From positions 1-36,658 of the forward strand of contig CAMJOD010000006.1 in assembly GCA_946407465.1 (NCBI GenBank): 36,658 nt of DNA, read 5' to 3'. Below the pieces are notes generated by a model that was given only the letters and a program-made list of their open reading frames with translations, searched no databases and was not told where the DNA came from. This DNA comes from an uncultured Clostridia bacterium. GTDB lineage: Bacteria > Bacillota > Clostridia > Oscillospirales > Acutalibacteraceae. Shown piece by piece: positions 27,922 to 36,658 of the stretch (the first letter of the stretch is position 1; the number at the start of each line of letters is the position of its first letter). The translations under genes were made by a program, and so were the position numbers.

Positions 27922-30113
27922 GCAAGTATTCCAATGTAGCTCACTATCAGGATTTTAACGAATTGCTGTCCATTCTGAACAAAACGGGCAACAGCTACAA
28001 TATTGCCAAGGTGGAGTCGGCGTATTATTTTGCCGAAAAGAGCCACGGCGACCAGCGCCGCGTGTCGGGCATTCCCTATATTTTGCACCCCACCTCGGTC
28101 GCCTGCATTGTGGCGGAGCTGGGCTTGGACAGCGACAGCATATGTGCGTCCCTGCTCCATGACGTGGTGGAGGACACGCCGGTCGCGCTCGACGAGGTGC
28201 GCAAGCTGTTCGGCAACGACGTGGCAAAGCTGATAGACGGTGTTACCAAGATTTCCAAGATTCCCTATTCCACACGCGAGGAGCAGCAGGCGGAGAATAT
28301 CCGCAAAATGCTGATTGCCATGGCGGACGACATCCGCGTCATCATCATCAAGCTCGCCGACCGCCTGCATAATATGCGCACGATGGACTGCATGCCCGAG
28401 CAAAAGCGCCGCGACAAGTCGGTGGAGAATATGCAGGTCTACGCGCCGATTGCGCACCGCCTCGGTATCAAAACCGTCAAGGAGGAGCTGGAGGACCGCT
28501 CCCTGCAATACCTCGACCCGATCGGCTACAAGGAAATCGAGGACGCCCTGCTGCTCAACGAGGAGGGCAGAGAGACGTTTATCGAGTCCATCAAGCAGCA
28601 AATCATCGAAAAAACCAAAGATACCATTCCGAATGTCTATATCAGCGGCAGAGTCAAGAGCATCAACAGCATCTACCGCAAAACCATTATGCGCAACCAG
28701 AGCATCAACGATATTTTTGACGTCTTTGCGGTGCGCGTGATTGTGGACAATGTGTCCGACTGCTACAACGTTTTGGGTGTGGTGCACGATATTTTCAAGC
28801 CCATTCCCAACCGCTTTAAGGATTACATTTCTATGCCCAAGCAGAACATGTACCAGAGCCTGCACACCACCGTGCTCGACAAAAAGGCGATTCCCTTTGA
28901 GGTGCAAATCCGCACATGGGAGATGCACTACACCGCCGAATACGGAATCGCGGCGCACTGGAAATACAAGCTCGGCATGAACAACGACGCCAAGGGCAGC
29001 GAGCGCGTCAGCCGCAATATCGAAAAGGTCAAGCGCATGATTCTCGACCAGCTCGAGGCGGAGGACGCCACGGATATTGCGCGCAATATCCGCAACGATT
29101 TCGGTGAAAACGACGTCTACATCTTCACCCCAAAGGGCGACGTGATGAGCCTGCCCAAGGGCTCCACACCGATTGACCTCGCCTATCTCATACACACACA
29201 GGTCGGTCACCGCATGGTGGGCGCCAAGGTCAACGGCAAGATTGTCCCGATTGACCACACGCTCAAAACGGGCGAAATCTGTGAAATTATCACCCAAAAG
29301 GAAGAACACCCCAACCGCGCCTGGATTGATATTTGCAAAACCGCCTCGGCAAAATCCAAAATCCGCCAGTGGTTCAAGCACGAAAAGCGCGACGAAAACA
29401 TTATCGAGGGCAGACAGGCGGTTGAGCGTGAGTTTAAGCGCCAGGGCATGAACCTGACCGATGAGGAAATGGCGGAGTTTTTCGGCGCGCTGACGATGAA
29501 AAAGCAGTACAACACGCTGGAGGACTTTTATGCGGCGGTCGGCTACGGCGGTATTCAGCTGTGGAAAATCATGCCGCGTCTCAAGGAGGAGTACCAAAAG
29601 CGCTACGCCGCCAATATTGAAGAAATCGTGGTGCCGCAGGCGCCTGTCAAGCGCAAAAAGGCGCGTTCGGGCGTGATTATCGAGGGCAACGACGATGTGC
29701 TCGTCAAGTTCTCCAACTGCTGCAACCCCTTGCCGGGAGACGACATCATCGGCTATATCACGCGCGGCTACGGCGTTTCCGTTCACAAGCGCGACTGCAC
29801 CAATGTTCCCAAAAATATCGCGGACAGCGAGGAGCCGGAGCGCTGGGTTTCGGCGCGCTGGCAAACCGAAACCGGCGAGGCGTTTCGCAGCACGCTGCAA
29901 ATCACCGCCACCGACCGCGCCGGTCTGCTGGCGGACGTCACCATTCAGCTCTCCAATATGCACATCTTTATTCACACCCTCAACGCGCGTGAGCTGAAAA
30001 GCGGCAAGGCGGTTGTCACGGTGACAATCGACGTCGCCGGCAAGGATCACCTGCGCGGCGTCATCTCGCGACTGTCCGACATCAACGGCATAGAGGAAAT
30101 CAAACGGCTTTAA
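27918..30113 (+). CDS. relA: RelA/SpoT family (p)ppGpp synthetase/hydrolase
   Basis: HD motif 'SLLHDVVEDTP', 'KLADRLHNMRTMD', synthetase domain, TGS, C-terminal ACT; ATGA overlap with recJ. Confidence 0.97.
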   Translation: MSKYSNVAHYQDFNELLSILNKTGNSYNIAKVESAYYFAEKSHGDQRRVSGIPYILHPTSVACIVAELGLDSDSICASLLHDVVEDTPVALDEVRKLFGNDVAKLIDGVTKISKIPYSTREEQQAENIRKMLIAMADDIRVIIIKLADRLHNMRTMDCMPEQKRRDKSVENMQVYAPIAHRLGIKTVKEELEDRSLQYLDPIGYKEIEDALLLNEEGRETFIESIKQQIIEKTKDTIPNVYISGRVKSINSIYRKTIMRNQSINDIFDVFAVRVIVDNVSDCYNVLGVVHDIFKPIPNRFKDYISMPKQNMYQSLHTTVLDKKAIPFEVQIRTWEMHYTAEYGIAAHWKYKLGMNNDAKGSERVSRNIEKVKRMILDQLEAEDATDIARNIRNDFGENDVYIFTPKGDVMSLPKGSTPIDLAYLIHTQVGHRMVGAKVNGKIVPIDHTLKTGEICEIITQKEEHPNRAWIDICKTASAKSKIRQWFKHEKRDENIIEGRQAVEREFKRQGMNLTDEEMAEFFGALTMKKQYNTLEDFYAAVGYGGIQLWKIMPRLKEEYQKRYAANIEEIVVPQAPVKRKKARSGVIIEGNDDVLVKFSNCCNPLPGDDIIGYITRGYGVSVHKRDCTNVPKNIADSEEPERWVSARWQTETGEAFRSTLQITATDRAGLLADVTIQLSNMHIFIHTLNARELKSGKAVVTVTIDVAGKDHLRGVISRLSDINGIEEIKRL

Positions 30114-30115
30114 TT

Positions 30116-30949
30116 ATGGATTATGTTATTCTGGACTTGGAGTGGAACACCGCTTACAGCAAGTCCGCACACAAATTTGTCAATGAAATTATCGAGTTCG
30201 GCGCGGTGAAGGTCGACGGCGATTTTAACGTTGTCGCCGACTTCTCGCGCCTTGTGGCGCCGCGCGTCAAAAAGCGCCTCAGCGGCAGGGTCAAGGAGCT
30301 GACGCACCTCACCAACGAGGACGTTGCCGAGGGCGGGGATTTTCTCTCTGTCAGCCGTGCGTTCACGGAATTTGCCGGCGACTGCACCCTGATGACCTGG
30401 GGCACCACCGACATTCACACCCTGATAGAAAACTATCAGCTCTTTGCGCACGACCGCCGCATACCCTTTTTGCGCCGTTACTGCGATTTGCAGGAATACT
30501 GCGAAAGGGCGATTGACCGCTACGACGAGGGCAATCAAATCGGCTTGGGGCGTTTTGCGGAGCTGATCGGCGTTCACTTCTCCGAGGAGGAGCAGCACCG
30601 CGCCGCAGCCGACGCCTATCTCAGTTTGGAATGTCTGCGCAGGGTGAAGGACGGCTATCCGCTCGAAAGCTGTGTTCTGCCTGCGGACGGCGACGCGTTC
30701 TATGAGCGCATGCTCTTCAAAAATTATTACATTACTGACCTCAGCTCGCCCGACATTGACCGCGCCCAGCTCAAATTCTGCTGTGAGGACTGCGGCAGTC
30801 AGGCAAAGCGTCTCAAAAAATGGAAGCTGCGCAACAAAAGCTTTAACGCGGACTTTTACTGCCGAACCTGCGACAGCCGCTTTTCGGCGCGTGTTTCCTT
30901 CAAAAAGCGCTATGACGGCGTCAAGGTCACACGAAAAATCATCAAATAG
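30116..30949 (+). CDS. DEDDh 3'-5' exonuclease domain protein with C-terminal Zn-ribbon
   Basis: 'VILDLEWN...EIIEFGAVKVD' (Exo I), 'HRAAADAYLSLECL' (H-x4-D), C-terminal 'CCEDCGSQ...YCRTCDSRF'. Confidence 0.85.
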   Translation: MDYVILDLEWNTAYSKSAHKFVNEIIEFGAVKVDGDFNVVADFSRLVAPRVKKRLSGRVKELTHLTNEDVAEGGDFLSVSRAFTEFAGDCTLMTWGTTDIHTLIENYQLFAHDRRIPFLRRYCDLQEYCERAIDRYDEGNQIGLGRFAELIGVHFSEEEQHRAAADAYLSLECLRRVKDGYPLESCVLPADGDAFYERMLFKNYYITDLSSPDIDRAQLKFCCEDCGSQAKRLKKWKLRNKSFNADFYCRTCDSRFSARVSFKKRYDGVKVTRKIIK

Positions 30950-31128
30950 CCTCTGCTTCAAATCCGTAAGAGCAGCGCTGCTTCTAAAACAAATGTCATT
31001 TACTTTTCAAAATAATTCAACTGTATTTCATATAGTTTTCACTTTTTGGGATTATAGTAATGACAACATAAAAAATGCACTTACCGCTAACGCAGGTTAG
31101 CTTGCTAAAGCGCAGGAGGAGGATTATT

Positions 31129-32772
31129 ATGTCAGACAAATTCTATGATTTTGAAAATTTTGAAACCAATCCCGAGACCGAAGCTAACAAAAGCAAGGAA
31201 ATCGGACAGGAATATGAAAAGACTGTTGAATCGGCAAAGACCGTGCAGCCTGAACAAACGGAGCAGCCCGCAGAGGAAAGCTCCTATGAATGGAATCCCG
31301 AAAACCCCTATCGCGGCGGCGAGTACCGTTATTCCTATATCAACGGCAACAACCAAAACGCCGCGCACAATCCCAACAACTATGAAGACGCCTATTCCTC
31401 GGTGAGAACCGAGGCGACCGCCGACAGCAGCGGCTACACCGAGCAGAGCAATCCCTACAGCAGCAGCTACACCGGCGGCGTGAACAATGACAACACGCGC
31501 GTCTATAACTACGGCACGCCTGTGCAAAAGCAGGATGTCAAGCCGCAGTCTGCCAAAAAGAAGTCCAAGCCCGCGTCACGCGGCTTTGTGGCGGCGGCAC
31601 TCGCCATTGCGGTTGTCGTTGCGGCAGGCGCAGGCTTCGGCGGCGGTTATCTGCTCAGCAAGAGCACAGGCGCCGCACCGGCTGCGTCCGGCACCATGAC
31701 CATCAACCGGGTAGCGGCGAGCAGCGGCGAGAGCACCACCAACGCGGCTTCGTCCGATACAACGCCCGTCACCACCTCCGACATTGTCAAAAAGACCGCC
31801 AACAGCGTGGTCGAGATTGCCACCGAGGGCATCAAGACCGGCACCTTTGCCCGTCAGTATGTCACCAAGGGCGCAGGCTCCGGCGTGATTATCTCGGAGG
31901 ACGGCTATATCGTCACCAACCATCATGTGATTGACGGCGCGAGCAAAATCACCGTCACCCTGCGCGACGGCTCCACCACCTACGAAGCCAAGCTGATTGG
32001 CAGCGACGAGGACAACGACATCGCGCTGCTCAAAATTGAGGCGACCGGCTTGTCGCCTGCTACCTTCGGCAACAGCAGCAATCTGGTAGTCGGTGACTAC
32101 GTTGTCGCAATCGGCAATCCGCTCGGCACGCTCGGCGGCACCGTCACCGACGGCATCATCAGCGCACTGGCGCGTGAGGTCACGATTGAAAACAAGAACC
32201 TCACCCTGCTCCAGACCAACGCCCAAATCAGCCCCGGCAACTCCGGCGGCGGTCTCTTTAACGCCAAGGGCGAGCTGGTCGGCATTGTCAATGCCAAGGA
32301 CAGCGCCACCGAGGTAGAGGGCATCGCCTTTGCCATTCCCGTCAACAAGGTTGTGGACATTATCCGCGACCTGAAGGATTACGGCTACGTGACCGGCAAG
32401 ATTGACACCGGCATGCGCTTTGTTGACATCAGCTCCTACGACACCGCCTTCTATTACAACGTCAACGCGCTCGGCGTCTATGTTCTCTCGGTAGACCAGG
32501 GCTCCAAGGCGGAGGCGGCAGGCTTCAAATCCGGCGACATGATCACCGAGGTCAACGGCACCTCCGTTTCCACCGAAGCCGAGATTGAAAAGGCGCTCGA
32601 GGGCAAAAAGGTAGGCGATACCGTCACCTTCACTGTTCTGCGCAACAACCGCCAACAGAACCTCACGCTGGAGCTGACCGAATACGTTCCCTCCGTCAAG
32701 CCCAACAACGAGGACTCACAGGAAGAATTTCATTCCAACGACAGCCTTTGGGATCAGCTTTTGAACTGGTAA
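31129..32772 (+). CDS. HtrA/DegP-type trypsin-like serine protease with PDZ domain, membrane anchored
   Basis: 'TNHHVIDGA' (His), 'DNDIALLKIEA' (Asp), 'SPGNSGGGLFN' (Ser), PDZ domain; one TM after a disordered N-terminus. Confidence 0.95.
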   Translation: MSDKFYDFENFETNPETEANKSKEIGQEYEKTVESAKTVQPEQTEQPAEESSYEWNPENPYRGGEYRYSYINGNNQNAAHNPNNYEDAYSSVRTEATADSSGYTEQSNPYSSSYTGGVNNDNTRVYNYGTPVQKQDVKPQSAKKKSKPASRGFVAAALAIAVVVAAGAGFGGGYLLSKSTGAAPAASGTMTINRVAASSGESTTNAASSDTTPVTTSDIVKKTANSVVEIATEGIKTGTFARQYVTKGAGSGVIISEDGYIVTNHHVIDGASKITVTLRDGSTTYEAKLIGSDEDNDIALLKIEATGLSPATFGNSSNLVVGDYVVAIGNPLGTLGGTVTDGIISALAREVTIENKNLTLLQTNAQISPGNSGGGLFNAKGELVGIVNAKDSATEVEGIAFAIPVNKVVDIIRDLKDYGYVTGKIDTGMRFVDISSYDTAFYYNVNALGVYVLSVDQGSKAEAAGFKSGDMITEVNGTSVSTEAEIEKALEGKKVGDTVTFTVLRNNRQQNLTLELTEYVPSVKPNNEDSQEEFHSNDSLWDQLLNW

Positions 32773-32803
32773 GCTTTCTTTAAAGAATTTTATATAGATA
32801 ATC

Positions 32804-32837
32804 AAAACCACTGCGGATTTCGGTTCGCAGTGGTTTT
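32804..32837. terminator. Bidirectional intrinsic terminator between convergent genes
   Basis: AAAACCACTGCG (32804-32815) / CGCAGTGGTTTT (32826-32837), perfect 12-bp arms, T-runs on both strands. Confidence 0.88.
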
Positions 32838-32854
32838 GGTTTTAAATAAAACAT

Positions 32855-33475
32855 TTATACACTTGTCAATAAAAAATAGGGGATAGAGGTCTCCTGCGTT
32901 TTCAGATAGGCAATCAGGCTGTTGCGGTTCTTTTTGACGTGGGGAGGCACCGGAAACGTCTCCTGATGTTCGCCGTCGTCGTAGACGATTTGCTCGTTTT
33001 GCGCGTCATAGTACGCCTGAATCATAATGTGCCGCGGCACACCGTTTGCCATGCCGTTCACGTGGTGCTCCAGCAGCAGAATATTGCCGGAGCTTTCCTC
33101 GGGCTCTTCCTGTTCCTTTGGCAGCTTTTTTTGAAACACAGCGCAAAACGCATCTTTGTCGCGCAGATTGTGAAACAACAGCTGACAGCGTGCCGACGGC
33201 AGCCGCAGCCGCACGTCTTTTGCGTTTTCCTTGCTGTACAGCCGGACGTCCTTTAGCTCAAAATCCATCGCTTCGCGTTTTGTTTGGAGCAAAAGACGGT
33301 CGTCGTCCGTCACCGTGACAACGCCCTTGTCCTTGTACTCCGCAGAGCCGTCCTTCGCGTCGCCCGACGGCATAACGGCGACCGCGCATTTGAGCTGCAA
33401 AACAGCCGCGCTGCCGGACTCCTTCATCCTATTGTCAGCCTGTCGGCTTTGTTTTCTTCTTTTTATACCAAACAT
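32855..33475 (-). CDS. Hypothetical protein, possible PH-like fold
   Basis: ~206 aa; no catalytic motifs recognised; bounded by a bidirectional terminator; start taken at MFGIKRRKQ. Confidence 0.65.
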   Translation of the reverse strand: MFGIKRRKQSRQADNRMKESGSAAVLQLKCAVAVMPSGDAKDGSAEYKDKGVVTVTDDDRLLLQTKREAMDFELKDVRLYSKENAKDVRLRLPSARCQLLFHNLRDKDAFCAVFQKKLPKEQEEPEESSGNILLLEHHVNGMANGVPRHIMIQAYYDAQNEQIVYDDGEHQETFPVPPHVKKNRNSLIAYLKTQETSIPYFLLTSV

Positions 33476-33661
33476 AAAAAACCTCAACTTTTGATTAGTG
33501 CTGAAAAACCGGCGGTAAGATTGATTAGCTGTTCAGGACAAAAACGTTGTTTCTGCATGACTCGGGATAATAGGGTGAATTAAAGGCACATATTCATACT
33601 TTATAGCTTATGCCGACAACAGTTTTTACAAATAATAACGTTATTTGTCACAAACTACTCC

Positions 33662-33862
33662 TCATTTTTTAGAATTAATCTCTCTACCGATAGCTGTTAC
33701 AAGAACTATTCCTGCTAAAGCGCCTATTCCTTCAAGAGTATTTCTAATGGCATATGCATGTTTATTTCGGCATGCTTCGCAATACCTATGTTTATAGCCG
33801 CTCGGCAGAACCTTTTGACATTTCTTATTCTTACAAACTCTTTTACCGGACTTGTTTTTCAT
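33662..33862 (-). CDS. Small zinc-ribbon plus single-TM protein (66 aa), unknown function
   Basis: 'CKNKKC...YCEAC' CX4C/CX2C pairs, TM 'LEGIGALAGIVLVTAIG'; AAGGAG RBS; ATGA overlap with upstream gene. Confidence 0.7.
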   Translation of the reverse strand: MKNKSGKRVCKNKKCQKVLPSGYKHRYCEACRNKHAYAIRNTLEGIGALAGIVLVTAIGREINSKK

Positions 33863-34881
33863 TTTTTCTTTCTCCTTTTTCGCTTATTCTCTAATAGTTT
33901 TGTATTGGGTTCACTTGGAAGTTGTTTTATCTTTTCGCTAATTTCAGGCAAGGTGTTTGACCAGTAATTTTCAGGTGAAGGATCAATCGAATCTAATCTT
34001 TGAATCAGTCCCGGAACAGATGTATATGTATCTTCGATAAAGCTCGCATAGTAAGTGAGACTCCTTTTTGCCGCCTCATGCTCTCCAAGCTCCTGATAAG
34101 CCATAGCTTCTGCAAATGAGACCATATTTACTGCACATAGACTCTCACGTATTTCACTCATTTTACTGTTGATTTCCTCAGGTTTTGCCCCAGAAAATAT
34201 CTTTTGAAAAGTATTTTCGCGTTGACCTTTGATAAAATCGACATTGCTTTTCTGGCTCAGCATTAGGAGATTTCTACTGTCCTCGGCTGCTGCAACTAAC
34301 TGTATTAGCGCTATAGCTTTCAGCTCAGGGTTTTTAATGCTAATCGCTTGTAGTAATTTCTGCTGACAGCTATATGCTGTTGCCAATCGATCATGTTCTT
34401 GTCCCATTCGCACTTCTTCGACTGCGAGTTGAACTGATTGTATAGCTTCAGCAATCTGCGCCATTTGCATTTGAGTAGAAAAATTCGTCATAGCCTGAGT
34501 AATCTCTGGTGCCACTTTTACGGATTTAAGCGGAATAGTAGCCACGATTTTTTGCGTTTTTGGATTGATAAGATTTGCCATAAGAGAGCCATCTTTTTTA
34601 GCCATTAATTTAAGGGCTCCTTTGGCAATCTGCAGTTTCTGCTTATCCGTTAACACCGCTTGCAGCGTCACATCCGGAATCGCTGCTTTTACTGCGTTAA
34701 TAAATGCCGGTGCAGTGTATAATGCTTTCTCTATTTTAGAAAAGGCTGTTTTTGCGCCTATAAACAGGGGCTTAGCAACTTCTGGTAACTGTCCAAAAAC
34801 TGCTGACAATTCTTCATTAAATTCAGATGTATCAATTATTTCTATGTTTTCAGGTGGATTGACGATTGATTCTCCGGTCAT
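33859..34881 (-). CDS. Hypothetical 340-aa predominantly helical protein with Lys/Arg-rich C-terminus
   Basis: Long uninterrupted ORF in AT-rich DNA; 'AEAIQSVQLAVEEVRMGQEHDRLATAYSCQQKLLQAI' helical core; RBS GAAAGGA; ends KRKRRKKK. Confidence 0.75.
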   Translation of the reverse strand: MTGESIVNPPENIEIIDTSEFNEELSAVFGQLPEVAKPLFIGAKTAFSKIEKALYTAPAFINAVKAAIPDVTLQAVLTDKQKLQIAKGALKLMAKKDGSLMANLINPKTQKIVATIPLKSVKVAPEITQAMTNFSTQMQMAQIAEAIQSVQLAVEEVRMGQEHDRLATAYSCQQKLLQAISIKNPELKAIALIQLVAAAEDSRNLLMLSQKSNVDFIKGQRENTFQKIFSGAKPEEINSKMSEIRESLCAVNMVSFAEAMAYQELGEHEAAKRSLTYYASFIEDTYTSVPGLIQRLDSIDPSPENYWSNTLPEISEKIKQLPSEPNTKLLENKRKRRKKK

Positions 34882-34948
34882 ATCAAAAAAATCCTTTCAC
34901 GATAGTTTTGCAGTGAAACTTATTTTTGTCTTTGTTATTCTCTATATG

Positions 34949-36310
34949 CTAATAAACTATTGACAACAGCGCAACACTCTCCACATGCGCCGTCCTCGGG
35001 AACATATCCACCGGCGTGACCTCCACCGTGCGGTAGCCGGCGGCTGCAAAATACTGCAAATCGCGGGCGAGGGTCGCCGGGTCGCAGGAGACGTAGACAA
35101 CGCGGTCGGGCGACATGCTGCCGATGGTCTGCACCAGCGTTTCGCCGCAGCCCTTTCGCGGCGGGTCGAGAATCACCACATCCGGCCTTGCGCCCTCTTG
35201 CGCAAGCTGTGCGGCGGCTTGCGGCGCGTCGGCACACAGAAAGCGCGCGTTGCATATACTGTTAACCGTGGCGTTGTGCTCCGCGTCGCGCACCGCGTCG
35301 GCGATTATCTCCACACCAATCAGGCGCTTGCAGTCCTTCGCCATGCTCAAGCCGATAGTGCCGGTGCCGCAGTAGAGGTCGAGCAGCGTTTCGGCGCCGG
35401 TCAGCGCGGCGTATTCTCTCGCCTTGGCATACAGCCGCTCCGCCTGTGCGCGGTTGACCTGCCAAAAGGAGAAAGGCGAAATCGTAAAGGTCAGTCCGCA
35501 GAGCTTGTCCGTAATCACGCCGCCGCCGTAGACGGTGCGGTTTTTTCTGCCGAGAATCACGTTTGTTTTTTCTCTGTTGGAATTAATAAGCACGGTTTTG
35601 AGGTTCGGCAAGCCCTCGCGCAGCATGCGCACCAGCAAATCCTCCTGCTTTAGTCCGTTGCCGTTGACCACATAGCAGACCATCAGCTCGTTTGTGACCT
35701 CGCCCAGCCGCATGTAGAGGTGGCGCAGTCTGCCCTTGCCGGTCTGCTCGTCATAGATGTCGTTGTCCGTCTGCGCCAGAAATTCGCGCGTGATGCGCAT
35801 CACGTCCGCAAAGCAGGCAGGCTGCAATGCACAGTCGGCGCAGTCGATAATGCGGTGGCTGTGAAAGGCAAAAAAGCCCATTACCGGCTTGCCATTCTTG
35901 CCGGTTCCGACGGGCAGCTGCGCCTTGTTGCGGTAGCGCAGCACACGCTCGCTTGCGATAATCGGCTTGACAGGCGCGTCGATGCCGCCGATACGCGCCA
36001 CGGCGTCCTGCACCCTTTGCTGCTTGACGCGGCACTCCTCCTCATAGGAGATATGCCGCCACACGCAGCCGCCGCACTGCGCAAAATGCGGACAGTCGGG
36101 CGTGATTCTCGCGGCGGCAGGGGAGAGAATGCGCTCAATCTTGCCGAATGCGTAGCTCTTTTTTACTTTTAAAATCCGCACCTCCAGCCGGTCGCCGACT
36201 GCGGAAAGCGGCACAAAGACCGCCATGCCGTCCTCGGTTTTGCCGACGCCGCTGCCTTCGGCGGTGGCGGAGGTGATGTTCAGATGAATGACGTCGTTTT
36301 TCTTGAGCAT
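34949..36310 (-). CDS. rlmD: TrmA/RlmD-family 23S rRNA (uracil-C5) methyltransferase
   Basis: N-terminal TRAM domain, Fe-S cysteines 'CPHFAQCGGCVWRH', 'LLDLYCGTGTIGLSMA', 'VILDPPRKGCGETLV', 'VYVSCDPATLARDL'. Confidence 0.93.
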   Translation of the reverse strand: MLKKNDVIHLNITSATAEGSGVGKTEDGMAVFVPLSAVGDRLEVRILKVKKSYAFGKIERILSPAAARITPDCPHFAQCGGCVWRHISYEEECRVKQQRVQDAVARIGGIDAPVKPIIASERVLRYRNKAQLPVGTGKNGKPVMGFFAFHSHRIIDCADCALQPACFADVMRITREFLAQTDNDIYDEQTGKGRLRHLYMRLGEVTNELMVCYVVNGNGLKQEDLLVRMLREGLPNLKTVLINSNREKTNVILGRKNRTVYGGGVITDKLCGLTFTISPFSFWQVNRAQAERLYAKAREYAALTGAETLLDLYCGTGTIGLSMAKDCKRLIGVEIIADAVRDAEHNATVNSICNARFLCADAPQAAAQLAQEGARPDVVILDPPRKGCGETLVQTIGSMSPDRVVYVSCDPATLARDLQYFAAAGYRTVEVTPVDMFPRTAHVESVALLSIVY

Positions 36311-36362
36311 ACAAAATTCCCTTTTAGAAATAAAGATAGATTAATTGACCGTATCTGTCTAT

Positions 36363-36391
36363 ATTCTACCATTATCGCGCCGGTTTGGCAA
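36363..36391 (-). promoter_or_regulatory. Sigma-A type promoter of the methyltransferase gene
   Basis: On - strand TTGCCA (36391-36386), 17-bp spacer, TAGAAT (36368-36363). Confidence 0.65.
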
Positions 36392-36414
36392 TAAAAGAGG
36401 TGCAAAATTAGGTA

Positions 36415-36443
36415 TTTATTTTTTTGCCGGTTTGGCGTATAAT
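36415..36443 (+). promoter_or_regulatory. Sigma-A type promoter of murC
   Basis: TTTATT (36415-36420), 17-bp spacer, TATAAT (36438-36443). Confidence 0.55.
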
Positions 36444-36470
36444 AATATTTAAAGCAGTAACAAACTGGAA

Positions 36471-36658
36471 ATGGAGTGCGTTTTTTTGGATTACGACAAG
36501 CTTTTAAACGAAATAAAAAGAATACATTTTATCGGAATCGGCGGCAGCGGCATGTGTCCGATTGCGGAAATTCTGATGAGCGAGGGCTACAAAATCTCCG
36601 GCTCCGACATGAACGAGGGCGAAACGCTCGACAAAATGAAGGGCTACGGCATTCCCGT
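36471..36658 (+). CDS. murC: UDP-N-acetylmuramate--L-alanine ligase, N-terminal fragment (runs off window)
   Basis: '[55 protein letters not shown]'; start ATG 36471 or in-frame TTG 36486 (GGAG at 36473-36476 fits the TTG). Confidence 0.9.
   Translation, partial: MECVFLDYDKLLNEIKRIHFIGIGGSGMCPIAEILMSEGYKISGSDMNEGETLDKMKGYGIP

Noticed and set aside
27759-30050. 763-aa ORF on the - strand opposite relA
   Set aside because: Shadow ORF of a GC-rich coding strand; relA is unambiguous and the antisense product has no recognisable domains.
30960-31128. htrA leader: AGCAGCGCTGCT palindrome, GCTAAC-GCAG-GTTAGC hairpin and near-direct repeat GCTAACGCAGG/GCTAAAGCGCAGG
   Set aside because: Hairpins are short, lack a U-run, and no clear promoter spacing was found; insufficient for a regulatory call without conservation data.
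1-36658. CRISPR array, tRNA/rRNA genes, prophage or transposase genes
   Set aside because: No regularly spaced repeats, no tRNA-like cloverleaf or rRNA segments, and no integrase/transposase motifs were seen.

Overview
Chromosomal window of a spore-forming Firmicute (gene content and ~55-60% GC suggest Clostridia, Oscillospirales-like; this is inference). Nearly all of it is dense housekeeping and sporulation sequence on the + strand: SPOCS/DUF3794-LysM protein, spoIVA, Na+-pump decarboxylase gamma/beta subunits, a Wzz/BY-kinase pair, a PF12897-type aminotransferase, secD-secF, DUF4363/DUF421 (-), a gerA-type germinant receptor operon with an unusually short GerC, hprK, murB-rapZ-whiA (no yvcK), xseB-ispA-dxs-tlyA-nadK-argR-recN-recJ-relA, a DEDDh exonuclease with a C-terminal Zn-ribbon, htrA, and an rlmD-type methyltransferase (-) divergent from the start of murC. 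No rRNA, tRNA, CRISPR or intact transposase was recognised. Items most worth a second look: (1) an AT-rich two-gene cassette of unknown function at 33.66-34.88 kb (zinc-ribbon/TM mini-protein plus 340-aa helical protein); (2) a ~157-bp MITE-like element with 25-bp imperfect terminal inverted repeats between hprK and murB; (3) a structured secDF leader with a perfect consensus promoter, nested hairpins, a terminator-like structure and a 34-codon ORF; (4) two mutually exclusive hairpins around the dxs Shine-Dalgarno; (5) an 11-bp motif repeated in both divergent murC/rlmD promoters; (6) a secF terminator embedded in the convergent DUF4363 gene.
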